A DNA stretch of 64,000 nt from an uncultured Gammaproteobacteria bacterium. Its GTDB lineage: Bacteria; Pseudomonadota; Gammaproteobacteria; JAADHQ01. The notes beneath the pieces are model-generated. The model did not search any database. It was not told the DNA's origin and saw only the letters and a program-made list of their open reading frames with translations. The stretch lies in assembly GCA_947258655.1 (NCBI GenBank), contig CAMYJD010000004.1, positions 131,644 through 195,643 of the forward strand. The letters run 5' to 3'. A program made the position numbers and the translations under genes. This document shows, in pieces, positions 1-9,415 of this stretch (positions are counted from its first letter, which is position 1; each line of letters opens with the position of its first letter).

Positions 1-171
1 ACCATCGTCAGACCGACACCGCGCATCCTGATGGGGGTAAAAAGGATCTGTCACATACTGGATGCGCACAGGCATTCCGTACAGAGTCAATAATAATCTG
101 CCGACATACATTGATTCGTTGACAGGATGCGATGCTGCATTTACGCAGCATCGGCCTGTGTTGTCACTTGA
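1..171. other. Window edge, no gene assigned
   Basis: This stretch lies downstream of btuB. One plus-strand frame is open from base 1 to a TAA at 91-93 (about 30 codons) and could be the tail of a gene cut by the window start, but nothing in it is recognisable. An inverted repeat at 131-152 (GATGCTGC, six-base loop, GCAGCATC) could fold after the btuB stop on the minus strand. No T-tract follows it, so it is not a convincing intrinsic terminator. Confidence 0.3.
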
Positions 172-2034
172 TCATTTGTTATTTCGTGGTTGATACCTGA
201 GCGTCAGCCAGATGTCCGCCTTGGGCTGGTTGTAAAATGATGCCGTCTCATAGTCCTTGTTGAACAGATTATCTATACGTGCCTGTACTAACCAGTCCCT
301 GGCAAATTGATAGGCCGTTCTCAGGTCAGCCGTTGTGTAGCCCTTTATCTTGCGGCTGTTACTCAGGTTATCATATGTACTGCCGCGCCAATGCAGGGAC
401 AGACCCGCACTGAGTTTGCCATAGTCACGATCCAGATTGACATTCAATGCCTGTTGCACACGGCGGGGCAGCTCATTGCCATGATTGATGTCCGCCGACT
501 TGTTTTCGGTATGCAGCAGGGTCAGGTTGGCATCGATATCCCAGTCGGCCAGTTGTGTCTGCAGGCGTGTTTCCAGGCCATCGATAGATGCCGAATTGAC
601 ATTGACAGGCGTAAAAGTAGTGGCATCGAACGTGATCAGGTCATCCACCCGGGTATGATAGGCTGTCACGTCCCAGCGTCCCCAGCTTGCTTTACCCCTG
701 ATACCGATCTCGATTGTGTCTGACGACTCGGGTTCGAGGTTGGGATTGCTGGAACCCGGAAAATACAGTTCATTAAAGGAGGGTGCCTTGAATGCGGAAC
801 CGTAGGCAGCGGTCAATCTGATATCACGATTGAGGCTATAACCCCAGGACAGACTGCCTGTGGAGTGTGTGCCAAATTGCTGGTTGTCATCACGGCGGCC
901 AGCGAGGATAACATCATGGTTGTGATAGTTGCCCTGATACTGGGCAAATATGGCTTTATTGTTACGTGATCTGACATTGTAAATCACAGAGCTGTCAACT
1001 GTATCATCCAGATAATCCAGGCCAAGCGTCAGTGTGTGATCGTCGAGGAACGTAATATCATTTTGCCATGTGGCAGAGTCCCGTTCGCTGTCAAAGGTGG
1101 AGCTGTACACACCGTCCTTGAAATTATCCGATTGATCCAGGCTACGTCCAAACGCTATTGTTGAATACCAGTTTTCTGTGGGGAAGAATTTTATCGAGCC
1201 ACCAACAATTTGCTGAACGGTATCACCTTCATTCTGAAAGCTGCCATCAAATTCCGCATCTCCTTCGGTGCGGCTCATGGTAAAATCGATCTCGGTTTGG
1301 TTGCTAAAACGATAACCGGCCCGCAAGGCACCTGCGCGTGAACGATAGGCGTCCCTGTCCGGTTCTATTGTGAAACAACCTGCACCGCCAGGGAAAGGTT
1401 TGCCAGTGCAGGAATTGAATCCATTTGTATTAAGGCCGCTTAATTGTAAATTGTACCATGCACGTTGTCCGCCACCTGATATGCCCATGCCGACTTTTTT
1501 TGTATAATATTTTCCCACGCTGGCGCTGAAATCCGGGCGGGTTTGCTTATTCCCCTTGCGGGTAAAAATCTGGATTACACCACCAATTGCTTCCGAGCCA
1601 TACAGGCTGGAGCGCGGTCCGCGGACTATTTCGATACGTTCAATTTGTTCAATGGGCAGGTTCTGGAAGGCAGTGGTACCACTGGTAGCCGAACCGATCT
1701 TGATGCCATCGATCAGTACCAGTACGTGATCGGATTCGGTACCGCGGATGAAGGCATTGGAGAGTTTGCCCGCGCCGCCGTTATTGGCCACACTGAAGCC
1801 AACCTCATTACGCAACAGATCCTGAACAGATTGCGCCTGCAGGCGTTCAATATCCTTGCGGGTAATGACACTAACGGATGCCAGTGTTGTATCGGCCGTG
1901 CGTGCCGTGCGTGTGGCGGTGATAACGACGGGTTCAAGTTCGTCTCCACCGAAGCCGGCTTGTGGAAAAGCCAGTAATGACACGGTCTGTAGTATGGTGA
2001 GTAGGTTTATTATTGATCTGCTTGGATTTTTCAC
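172..2034 (-). CDS. btuB: BtuB-type TonB-dependent cobalamin receptor
   Basis: Outer-membrane TonB-dependent receptor, 620 residues, that would import vitamin B12 using energy relayed by TonB-ExbBD. The N-terminus is a signal peptide ending near FPQAGFGG. A TonB-box-like stretch (EPVVITATR) follows, then the plug domain (QSVQDLLRNEVG, RGTESDHVLVLIDG, IVRGPRSSLYGSEAIGG) and a beta-barrel with the C-terminal segment SLYNQ...WLTLRYQP typical of BtuB. The start is GTG at 2034, with GAGGA upstream as Shine-Dalgarno. Assignment to cobalamin, rather than siderophore or other B12-like ligands, rests on both the protein type and the cobalamin riboswitch directly upstream. Length is normal for the family (about 600 residues). 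No downstream partner genes are visible because the gene ends near the window edge. Confidence 0.92.
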   Translation of the reverse strand: MKNPSRSIINLLTILQTVSLLAFPQAGFGGDELEPVVITATRTARTADTTLASVSVITRKDIERLQAQSVQDLLRNEVGFSVANNGGAGKLSNAFIRGTESDHVLVLIDGIKIGSATSGTTAFQNLPIEQIERIEIVRGPRSSLYGSEAIGGVIQIFTRKGNKQTRPDFSASVGKYYTKKVGMGISGGGQRAWYNLQLSGLNTNGFNSCTGKPFPGGAGCFTIEPDRDAYRSRAGALRAGYRFSNQTEIDFTMSRTEGDAEFDGSFQNEGDTVQQIVGGSIKFFPTENWYSTIAFGRSLDQSDNFKDGVYSSTFDSERDSATWQNDITFLDDHTLTLGLDYLDDTVDSSVIYNVRSRNNKAIFAQYQGNYHNHDVILAGRRDDNQQFGTHSTGSLSWGYSLNRDIRLTAAYGSAFKAPSFNELYFPGSSNPNLEPESSDTIEIGIRGKASWGRWDVTAYHTRVDDLITFDATTFTPVNVNSASIDGLETRLQTQLADWDIDANLTLLHTENKSADINHGNELPRRVQQALNVNLDRDYGKLSAGLSLHWRGSTYDNLSNSRKIKGYTTADLRTAYQFARDWLVQARIDNLFNKDYETASFYNQPKADIWLTLRYQPRNNK

Positions 2035-2042
2035 AGGGGGGA

Positions 2043-2086
2043 ATTCCTCAGTAATTTATTTGGCAATACTGACGAGAAGGAGGAAT
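2043..2086 (-). promoter_or_regulatory. Possible SD-sequestering hairpin of btuB riboswitch
   Basis: On the minus-strand transcript, ATTCCTC (2080-2086) can pair with GAGGAAT (2043-2049), which contains the btuB Shine-Dalgarno. An inner helix CAGTA (2067-2071) / TACTG (2049-2053 region) extends the stem with a bulge. This sits between the cobalamin aptamer and the GTG start, where a translational expression platform would be expected. It is inferred by eye and no folding energies were calculated. Confidence 0.5.
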
Positions 2087-2139
2087 AAGCGTGTATAGAG
2101 AACAGGACCCCGTGTTCACTCATCGCCCTCCGCGACAGT

Positions 2140-2340
2140 TACGAATGATCCAGGCCGGTCTCCGGACTCACGAGCGGGTATTCCCAGTACAGCACCTTCC
2201 CATGCAGTGCACAGTGGCGATGAAAGCTGTACCTGATCTCGTTTACCGTTGCGGGGGCAGTGCCGGAATTGATCATCTATCAGACCTCACCGGCTTCCCG
2301 TTTCACCCTGCATGACAGACTGTCAGGCTGGGCACCTGGA
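2140..2340 (-). ncRNA. Cobalamin riboswitch upstream of btuB
   Basis: Read on the minus strand, this leader has the conserved cobalamin aptamer elements in order: a GGTGAAACGGGAAGCCGGTG segment, AATTCCGGCACTGCCCCCGC, the B12 box core GCCACTG at about 2212-2218, and the 3' closing segment GAGTCCGGAGACCGGCC near 2150-2172. It lies between the btuB promoter and the GTG start, leaving about 105 nt for an expression platform. B12 binding would be expected to shut off btuB translation. Confidence 0.93.
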
Positions 2341-2349
2341 AACGCGCCT

Positions 2350-2378
2350 AATTTAGAGTTTTTACCCTTGTCTGTCAA
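2350..2378 (-). promoter_or_regulatory. Sigma-70 promoter of btuB
   Basis: On the minus strand a perfect -35 TTGACA (2373-2378) is followed by 17 bases and a -10 TAAATT (2350-2355). The predicted start near 2343 falls immediately before the riboswitch aptamer. The same hexamer pair is used by the tRNA-Glu promoter in this window. Confidence 0.75.
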
Positions 2379-2504
2379 GCAGATAGATTGTTATTGTTAT
2401 GCGATATTATGCATAATCAGCTTAAAGTCCTGTTACTATGGTATTATATGCGATTATGCGAAGGATGCCGGGTATCTATCTACCTGGTGCGGTTGGGTGC
2501 AGCG

Positions 2505-2520
2505 TGGCAGGCAACAGGCA
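2505..2520 (+). promoter_or_regulatory. Candidate sigma-54 promoter
   Basis: The 16-base segment TGGCAGGCAACAGGCA keeps the invariant GG-N10-GC spacing of -24/-12 promoters and most of the TGGCA consensus, but lacks the usual TT before GC. It lies about 320 bases upstream of the sugar transferase gene that begins the module containing the sigma-54 activator PrsR. The distance and mismatches keep this tentative. The rest of 2379-2838 shows no gene. Confidence 0.35.
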
Positions 2521-2838
2521 TGATGCAGAATCTGCTTACGTATTAAAAACCTGAGTTGTTATGCATTACTCAAATTTAGCGATTCAGATCAGGTATCTGC
2601 TATAGCAGGACAGGGCTTGATTCACCGGGAGATATATTCGAGTTGCAGTGAGACATTCCAGGCACATTGCCAATGTCGCGTTGAATGCAACAAATCTTTA
2701 TCTACATGTGCTGATTATTACTTACCTGTTAATGTATTATGTTACTAAAGCGCAGATACTGAGCGGATTTAAGGATGGTTTGTTGCTGGAGAATATTCTT
2801 GCATTATGGTTGTTTAAAATATAGGGAATGATGATTCT

Positions 2839-4242
2839 ATGCTGCGTCTGATTCGTCGTTATGTTCCTGGTTCTTTTTTGCTCCTTTCTGTAGTTGAAGC
2901 CTGTATCCTGCTGTCCGCCATTGCCGCTGGTGTGCAACTGAGCCTGCTGTTGGGCCTGGGTAATGTACAAATACCTGATTTCTCCTGGTTAGTGCCGCGC
3001 TCGATACTCTATTCTCTGGTTACATTGGCGTGCATGACTTTTATGGGTATGTACTGGCGGCACAGGAAGGAGAGTGAGGTCTTCTGGTTATTGATCAAGA
3101 TACTCTTCAGCCTGGCCTTGAGTATGACCTTGTTATCAATAGTATTTTATGCTTTTCCGATGATTGCGGTTAATCGTTCGCAGATGTTTATGGCGCTTTG
3201 TTATTCCGTGGTTATGATAGTGCTTGTCAGGTTGTTGCATTACCGCATAGCCGACCATGATGCCACCAGGAGCAGGGTGCTGGTTATTGGAACCGGTAAA
3301 AAGGCACGCATGGTTGAGGAGCTGCGCAGAAAATCCGATCTTTATGGTATCAAGCTGATGGGCTTTCTGTATGTTGTCGGCGAAAATAGCCGGGTGAGCG
3401 AGGGAAATATTCTGCGTATTTCAGAGTCATTGCTCTCGTATGTCATCAATAATGGTATTGAGGAACTTGTTGTTGCGGTGGATGACAGGAGGAGAAGTTT
3501 CCCGGTAGATGAAATTCTTGAATGCAAGATGGATGGTGTCTTGGTTTCAGAGGTCAGTGATTTTATTGAACGTCAGGTAAAAAAAATCAGACTCAATACC
3601 CTGCACCCCAGTTCGATGATTTTTTCTGAAGGCTATACACGCGCAGTAATCAATTCCTTCGGTAAAAGAACATTTGATATCATCGCAAGCAGCTTCTTGC
3701 TGATAATCACTCTACCGATAATTGCTCTAACCGCGCTGTCTATCTGGCTGGAATCAGGTTTCAAGGGTTCGATCCTGTATCGGCAGGAACGCGTGGGTAT
3801 GGATGGCAAGCCCTTTAATGTTATCAAGTTCAGAAGCATGCACGAAGATGCTGAAAATGATGGTGTTGCCCAGTGGGCGAAAAAAGGTGATCGCAGGGTC
3901 ACTAAAAACGGAAACGTTATCAGGTTATTGCGTATCGATGAACTTCCTCAGTTATATAATGTGCTGAAAGGCGAAATGAGTTTTGTCGGCCCAAGGCCTG
4001 AACGACCGGAGTTTGTAAAAAAACTGGCGCAGGTCATTCCTTTCTATAACCTCAGGCATAAAGTCAAGCCCGGAATTACTGGTTGGGCGCAGATATCATA
4101 TCCGTATGGTGCTTCAGAGCATGATGCAATCGAAAAACTGCAATACGACTTATACTATATCAAACGTTATAGCCTGATGTTCGATGCATTTATTTTGTTT
4201 CAGACTGTGCAGGCTGTGTTGTGGCAACGAGGTGGCAGGTGA
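2839..4242 (+). CDS. EpsB/WcaJ-like exopolysaccharide sugar transferase (PEP-CTERM system type)
   Basis: Polyprenyl glycosylphosphotransferase, 467 residues, that would load the first sugar-1-phosphate onto undecaprenyl phosphate to start exopolysaccharide synthesis at the inner membrane. The N-terminal third holds four hydrophobic segments (residues about 13-125). A Rossmann-like CoA-binding region follows (VLVIGTGKKARM, about 149-160), then another membrane segment near 285. The C-terminal bacterial sugar transferase domain carries YRQERVGMDGKPF, KFRSM, DELPQLYNVLKGEMSFVGPRPE and KPGITGWAQI. The subfamily usually found with exosortase systems fits because prsK and prsR follow directly. No other exopolysaccharide genes are visible, which is unusual for the initiating transferase. 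Gap to prsK is 174 bases. Confidence 0.88.
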   Translation: MLRLIRRYVPGSFLLLSVVEACILLSAIAAGVQLSLLLGLGNVQIPDFSWLVPRSILYSLVTLACMTFMGMYWRHRKESEVFWLLIKILFSLALSMTLLSIVFYAFPMIAVNRSQMFMALCYSVVMIVLVRLLHYRIADHDATRSRVLVIGTGKKARMVEELRRKSDLYGIKLMGFLYVVGENSRVSEGNILRISESLLSYVINNGIEELVVAVDDRRRSFPVDEILECKMDGVLVSEVSDFIERQVKKIRLNTLHPSSMIFSEGYTRAVINSFGKRTFDIIASSFLLIITLPIIALTALSIWLESGFKGSILYRQERVGMDGKPFNVIKFRSMHEDAENDGVAQWAKKGDRRVTKNGNVIRLLRIDELPQLYNVLKGEMSFVGPRPERPEFVKKLAQVIPFYNLRHKVKPGITGWAQISYPYGASEHDAIEKLQYDLYYIKRYSLMFDAFILFQTVQAVLWQRGGR

Positions 4243-4416
4243 ATTTGGTATATTTCTGTCACCAATCATGAATTTATTGGGGGGGTGGCAGCGACCCCGG
4301 TTGATTCGTGTAGTCAGATTAAATAATGTTTAAACTTGCCTGATTGTGCTAATTTACCTGATCTGATCATGTCCAGGGGGCAGTTTCGGTTTGACTGAAA
4401 TTCCGGTGTATAAACA

Positions 4417-6504
4417 ATGAGCCTGACAAGCGCGGGATATTTTATCAGCGCGGCTCTTTTCGTAATCCTGGAGTTGTTGTTAATTACCCACTGGCGAGGG
4501 CGCTTACAGGGCGGTCTGTTATTGCTGGTTGTGGCGTTAACGATAGCCTGGGCCTTTGCCTCGGGGATGGCAGGATATCATGAGCGATTCTTTTTCCGTT
4601 CCATCATATTCTTTGAGATCCTACGCAATATATTACTGTATAGTTTTCTGCTCGCTTTGCTCAGGCCAGTGTATCAGGCCAGACATCATCAGGTCAGCTA
4701 TCGTATTATTCAAAATCTTGTCTATACCATTTCGCTGGTCATATTGGCAGGGACCTTTTATATTAATTATAACCTCAAGATATATGAATATACTTTTCAT
4801 ATTGACTACAGGCTTGTACTTGGCAGTATTTTGTTATTGTCTGCGGTAGGATTATTTCTCCTGCTCGAGTTGTTCAGAAATTCAGATAATGCTGGTCGCG
4901 AAGGATTAAGATACCTGTTTATCGCTGCGCTGCTTATTTTTATATTAGACTTTGTCCTGTATTCAAATGCACTGGTGTTCGGGCAAATTGATAAGGAACT
5001 ATGGTCGGGGAGAGGGTATCTTATTGCAGTTGCTGTACCCTTGATTGCATTGTCAGCGCAGCGAAATCCAGGCTGGTCCATAGACGTGTTTGTATCCAAA
5101 CAACTAGTATTTCATGCAACAACGATGGTTGCTGTAGGTATATATGTTTTTCTGGTTGCCATTGTCAGTTATTACATCCAGATAAAAAGTGGCCGTTGGA
5201 GTGCAGCTATTCAGGTCGTGTTTCTTTTATCTGCTGTATCCTTGTTACTCTTCGCGCTGCTTTCGACTACGCTACGGGCCAGAACCAAGGTCTTTATCAA
5301 TAAACACTTTTTTAATTACAAGTATGATTATCGCGAGGAATGGAGCAAAATAACACGCGAGCTCTCAAGAGCTGGTGAGGAAGATGGTCTGTATATAACC
5401 GTTGTAAATTCCATTTCCAGTCTGGTTATGAGCAAGGGTGGGATGCTGTGGCTGCAGAATGAACACAAAAGCAGTTATCATATCGTTGCTAACACCATGT
5501 CTGCAGAAGTGATTGCTTCAGAGCCTGTAGATGGGGATTTTGCACGATTTCTACTGGATAAGGACTGGATTATTGATCTGCGAGAACTGCAGAATAGTCC
5601 GCAGCATTACCAGGGTCTGGATATTCCACCATGGCTGATGGATTTACACGATGCGTGGTTGGTTATCCCGCTCCGCCATCGTGATGAGCTCTATGGTTTC
5701 ATGGTTCTGTCCAGATCAATCATGATGCGCAAGCTCAACTGGGAGGACCGTGATTTGTTAAAGACAGCGAGTATGCAGGCTGTCAGTTACCTGGTATTTC
5801 AGCAGGCTTCCGATTTCCTTGCCAGGTCCGAAAAATTTGCTGTTTTTCATAGATTATCGGCTTTTATTGTTCATGATCTGAAAAACCTGATCGCCCAGCT
5901 TGACCTGATTACCCGTAATGCGGAAAAATTCAAGCATAATCCGGAGTTCGTTGATGATGCCTTTGAGACTGTCCAGCTTGCTTCAACAAAAATGGAGCGT
6001 TTGCTGACACAGCTCAAACAGGGACGATTCAGCGCCCATGCGGCAGGTAGCATCAATATACAGGATGCCATGGAAGAAGTTGTGCGCAATCATAACACCT
6101 ATCTTCCATATCCGCAGTTACAATGTTCGCTGAAAAATGTCAGAATATCGGCTAACCACGACCGTTTCCTGTCGGTCATGGGTCATATAATAAAAAACGC
6201 GCAGGAAGCAACGGAAGACGATGGCAATGTCAGGGTCAATGTCACTCATAATAATGATACGATAACAATCAAGATTGCGGATGATGGCTGTGGCATGGAT
6301 AAATCGTTTATCAGGGAGAAATTATTTACCCCGTTTTTCACAACCAAGGGAAATGCCGGTATGGGCGTAGGTGCATACGAATGCCGCGAGTTTATCGAGT
6401 CCCTTGGTGGTAATGTCGAAGTTAGCAGCATACCAGGCAAAGGTACCGAATTTATATTGAACATACCTGCTATAGCCGTGCATGAAGAACGAATAGAGGC
6501 ATAA
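4417..6504 (+). CDS. prsK: PEP-CTERM-associated sensor histidine kinase PrsK
   Basis: Membrane histidine kinase, 695 residues, paired with the response regulator two bases downstream. About eight hydrophobic helices occupy residues 5-290. A GAF-like sensory region lies around 320-470 (ITVVNSISSLVMSKGGMLWL, LVIPLRHRDELYGFMVLS). The phospho-accepting H486 sits in a FIVHDLKNLIAQLD box; HDLKN is characteristic of the PrsK family rather than the common HELRT. The ATPase domain has N-box IIKNAQEAT, DDGCGMD, the F-box FTPFFTTK and the G2 motif GMGVGAYECREF. In PEP-CTERM/exosortase genomes this kinase is thought to control surface-protein and exopolysaccharide genes through PrsR; the signal is not known. 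Confidence 0.93.
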   Translation: MSLTSAGYFISAALFVILELLLITHWRGRLQGGLLLLVVALTIAWAFASGMAGYHERFFFRSIIFFEILRNILLYSFLLALLRPVYQARHHQVSYRIIQNLVYTISLVILAGTFYINYNLKIYEYTFHIDYRLVLGSILLLSAVGLFLLLELFRNSDNAGREGLRYLFIAALLIFILDFVLYSNALVFGQIDKELWSGRGYLIAVAVPLIALSAQRNPGWSIDVFVSKQLVFHATTMVAVGIYVFLVAIVSYYIQIKSGRWSAAIQVVFLLSAVSLLLFALLSTTLRARTKVFINKHFFNYKYDYREEWSKITRELSRAGEEDGLYITVVNSISSLVMSKGGMLWLQNEHKSSYHIVANTMSAEVIASEPVDGDFARFLLDKDWIIDLRELQNSPQHYQGLDIPPWLMDLHDAWLVIPLRHRDELYGFMVLSRSIMMRKLNWEDRDLLKTASMQAVSYLVFQQASDFLARSEKFAVFHRLSAFIVHDLKNLIAQLDLITRNAEKFKHNPEFVDDAFETVQLASTKMERLLTQLKQGRFSAHAAGSINIQDAMEEVVRNHNTYLPYPQLQCSLKNVRISANHDRFLSVMGHIIKNAQEATEDDGNVRVNVTHNNDTITIKIADDGCGMDKSFIREKLFTPFFTTKGNAGMGVGAYECREFIESLGGNVEVSSIPGKGTEFILNIPAIAVHEERIEA

Positions 6505-6506
6505 GC

Positions 6507-7871
6507 GTGAAAGGATCAGATAATTCTGCCAGACCATTATTGATTGTAGAGGATGATCCAGGTCTGCAAAAACAATTGAAATGGTCGTTTGAAGATTATG
6601 ATGTACAGATTGCGGGAGCTCGTGATGAAGCGATTGCAGCACTCAGGCGTTTTTCACCTCCGGTGATTACCCTGGACCTGGGGCTGCCGCCAGACCCCGC
6701 CAATGTCAGCGAAGGATTGTTGGTGCTTGAGGAAATACTGGGGCTTGCACCAAATACAAAGGTGATAGTCGTCACCGGCAATGATGACAGGGAGAATGCA
6801 TTAAAAGCTATCAATCTCGGCGCCTATGATTTCTATCAAAAACCAGTTGACCCTGATGTGCTCAAGATTATCATCGACCGCGCCTATCAAATGTACTCCC
6901 TGGAAAAGGAGAACCGGGAACTCATAAAGAAGCAGGCATCATCGCCATTGGATGGTGTTATTACTGCCAGTCCTGAAATGCTAAAGATCTGCAGATTGAT
7001 CGAGAAGGTGGCGCCAACCAATGCAACGACACTGTTGCTTGGTGAAAGCGGGACCGGCAAGGAAGTATTGGCGAGGGCAATTCATGAGCTCAGTCAGCGT
7101 GATAGCGGACGTTTTGTCGCCATCAATTGCGCCGCGATCCCGGAAAACCTGCTTGAGAGCGAGCTATTCGGGTATGAAAAGGGCGCTTTTACCGGCGCCG
7201 CAAAGCAAACTCCGGGCAAGGTCGAAGCGGCCAACGGCGGCACCTTGTTTCTCGATGAAATCGGTGATCTGCCAATGTCCTTGCAGGCGAAGTTGCTCCG
7301 ATTTCTGCAGGAGAGGGTGATCGAGCGTATAGGCGGAAGGAAGGAAATCCCACTCGATGTCAGGGTTATTTGCGCAACCCACAGGAACCTGGACAATATG
7401 ATTACAGCAGGGACATTTCGTGAGGATCTGTATTATCGTGTTAGCGAAATAACCGTTGATATTCCGCCATTGAAAGAGCGGACCGGTGATGCCGTCTTGC
7501 TTGCCAGGACATTTTTGAAAAAATATGCCAAAGAGAATGGTAGTAAGATAAAGGGCTATAGCAAGGATGCATTAACTGCTATTGAAAAACACACCTGGCC
7601 AGGCAATGTACGTGAAATGGAGAACAGGGTAAAGCGGGCAGTCATTATGGCTGACTCTGCATATGTGGCGGCAGATGAAATGCAACTGCAATTTTCTGAT
7701 CAGGAGGAAGTGCCATTTAATCTTCGCATGGTAAGGGACAAGGCAGAGGAACAAGCAATGATCAGGGCGCTGATGCACGTCGATGGTAATGTTTCCAAGG
7801 CTGCCGCACTACTGGGTATTAGCAGACCAACACTTTATGATCTGATGAACAAGTATAATATCAAGCAGTAA
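6507..7871 (+). CDS. prsR: PEP-CTERM-box sigma-54 response regulator PrsR
   Basis: NtrC-type response regulator, 454 residues, starting with GTG two bases after prsK stops. The receiver domain has acidic pocket EDD (15-17), phospho-acceptor D57 (ITLDLGL) and K112. The AAA+ domain carries Walker A GESGTGKE (179-186), the sigma-54-contact GAFTGA loop (226-231) and Walker B LFLDEIG (D250, E251). The C-terminal Fis-type helix-turn-helix reads GNVSKAAALLGISRPTLYDLM. It should activate sigma-54 promoters once phosphorylated by PrsK. A candidate -24/-12 site lies at 2505-2520, but no binding box can be assigned inside the window. Confidence 0.95.
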   Translation: MKGSDNSARPLLIVEDDPGLQKQLKWSFEDYDVQIAGARDEAIAALRRFSPPVITLDLGLPPDPANVSEGLLVLEEILGLAPNTKVIVVTGNDDRENALKAINLGAYDFYQKPVDPDVLKIIIDRAYQMYSLEKENRELIKKQASSPLDGVITASPEMLKICRLIEKVAPTNATTLLLGESGTGKEVLARAIHELSQRDSGRFVAINCAAIPENLLESELFGYEKGAFTGAAKQTPGKVEAANGGTLFLDEIGDLPMSLQAKLLRFLQERVIERIGGRKEIPLDVRVICATHRNLDNMITAGTFREDLYYRVSEITVDIPPLKERTGDAVLLARTFLKKYAKENGSKIKGYSKDALTAIEKHTWPGNVREMENRVKRAVIMADSAYVAADEMQLQFSDQEEVPFNLRMVRDKAEEQAMIRALMHVDGNVSKAAALLGISRPTLYDLMNKYNIKQ

Positions 7872-8228
7872 TGTATAAATTACTGCAGCAAGGCGGGTAT
7901 AAAGTGTCGAAATGCGCGCAGGGGTGTATCAGCGGTTAAATCAGATCATAACAAGAATTAATATAACCGCATGTTTTTTATATAAAAACCAGTCCGATAT
8001 CAATAATGCCCGTGATCTGTGGGCTTATCAGCATGTGAATCCGCTACGGATGCAGAACAGTTCGACGTTTTTGAAATTCAAAAGGATTTTCTCCAGTAAA
8101 TAAGATATATTTCTACCATGGCCAGTTATTACATTAATACTTATGCAATTAACCTGCATTAGAATTGGTATTGATCTGGCATCAGGATTAATTCACTAAA
8201 AGAAATAACTTCAAGGTCAAGGAATAGT
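7872..8228. other. Intergenic region, no supported gene
   Basis: These 357 AT-rich bases separate prsR from the XrtA-type ATPase gene. A 63-codon frame (7912-8103) is present but has no clear ribosome binding site and an unremarkable composition. I see no repeat, RNA gene or terminator hairpin with a T-tract. A promoter for the ATPase gene is likely near 8130-8220 but no strong hexamer pair stands out. Confidence 0.4.
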
Positions 8229-9233
8229 ATGAAGTACGAAGAATTTTATAAATTAACCACCAAACCGTTTGGACTGAATCCTGATCCTACATTTTATTAT
8301 GACAGTAAAGAACACAGCAGGGTTCTTGCCTATCTGCGTTATGGGATTAACCAGGGTGAAGGATTTATCGTTGTTTCGGGTGATGTCGGTGCGGGTAAGA
8401 CAACATTAATCGCTGCATTACTTAATGAGATATCGAAAAATGACGATATCATTGCTGCGCAACTGGTGACCACACAGCTGGAACCAACCGATTTATTGCG
8501 CATGGTGGCAAGCGCATTTTCATTACCTTCTGCGAAAATAAGCAAATCGGAATTGCTCAATACAATAGAAAAATTTCTCAGGAAGCAGGCTGATGCCGGG
8601 AAGCGTGTGTTACTTATTGTGGATGAGGCGCAGAATCTCGAACTGCATTCACTGGAAGAACTGAGAATGCTGTCCAACTATCAGATTGGAACAAAATCGC
8701 TATTGCAAAGTTTTATGCTTGGACAGGCCGAGTTCAGGGATACCTTGAGAAGGCCGGATCTGGAGCAATTCAGGCAAAGGGTCATTGCCTCATACCATCT
8801 GGGCCCGATGGATAAAAGCGAGACCAGAAAATATATTGAACATCGTTTGCGAGTGGCCGGATGGCGCAATGATCCACAGTTCAGTATGGAAGCCTATGGC
8901 ATGATCTACGATTATACAGACGGCATTCCCAGGAGAGTGAATACCCTGTGTGACAGGTTGTTGTTATTTACCTCGATGGAGGAGATCCATGAAATCGATG
9001 AGGATGTCGTTGCCCAGTTGGTAGATGAACTGGACGAGGAGATTCACTTCAACAAGGATGATGACGAGGAAGCTGGTGTCAGTGTAGTTGCTGAGAGCAC
9101 GGGGCATGGACCATCACGATCAGCAAAATCTGCTTCTCGAGCATCGGGGGATATCGAGGCCAGAGTCAGGCGGTTGGAAAATATCGCCGATAAGGCGCAT
9201 GATCTGCTGCAAGCGATTCTGGCAAAAGATTAA
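8229..9233 (+). CDS. XrtA/PEP-CTERM system-associated ExeA-like ATPase
   Basis: AAA ATPase of the ExeA/GspA family, 334 residues. It opens with FYKLTTKPFGLNPDPTFYY, the typical N-terminus of this group. Walker A is GDVGAGKT (51-58), Walker B is LLIVDEAQNL (D132, E133), and sensor/arginine motifs follow in PRRVNTLCDRLLL near 238-250. The C-terminal 80 residues are acidic and then end in a short coiled-coil-like segment (ARVRRLENIADKAHDLL). Proteins of this type sit in exosortase/exopolysaccharide loci and probably power assembly or export at the envelope; the exact role is unproven. It lies 357 bases past prsR, so it may have its own promoter. Confidence 0.88.
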   Translation: MKYEEFYKLTTKPFGLNPDPTFYYDSKEHSRVLAYLRYGINQGEGFIVVSGDVGAGKTTLIAALLNEISKNDDIIAAQLVTTQLEPTDLLRMVASAFSLPSAKISKSELLNTIEKFLRKQADAGKRVLLIVDEAQNLELHSLEELRMLSNYQIGTKSLLQSFMLGQAEFRDTLRRPDLEQFRQRVIASYHLGPMDKSETRKYIEHRLRVAGWRNDPQFSMEAYGMIYDYTDGIPRRVNTLCDRLLLFTSMEEIHEIDEDVVAQLVDELDEEIHFNKDDDEEAGVSVVAESTGHGPSRSAKSASRASGDIEARVRRLENIADKAHDLLQAILAKD

Positions 9234-9415
9234 CAGGACATGCAGCCCGGAGTATTATCCCAGGCTTTCGGGTATCCCGTGCTGACCACGCCAGAATGAT
9301 ATATTTTCGTAAGCCGGCTATCCTTCATTATCTTGATAGCAAGGCTAATCAATACAGGGTTTACGCGTAGATCCAGGCCTTAGTTTAAGGATTATGATTA
9401 TGTTCACTGTTATTC

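Noticed and set aside
131-152. Hairpin after btuB as a terminator
   Set aside because: Stem is good but neither strand has a following T-tract.
307-723. Plus-strand frame of 138 codons over btuB
   Set aside because: It lies antisense inside the clear btuB reading frame and has no recognisable product; a shadow frame.
4268-4300. G-rich tract before prsK as a phase-variable element or sigma-54 site
   Set aside because: The tract is non-coding and short, and the nearby TGGCAG lacks GC at the right spacing.
7912-8103. 63-codon frame between prsR and the ATPase
   Set aside because: No ribosome binding site, no motif, AT-driven composition; more likely chance.
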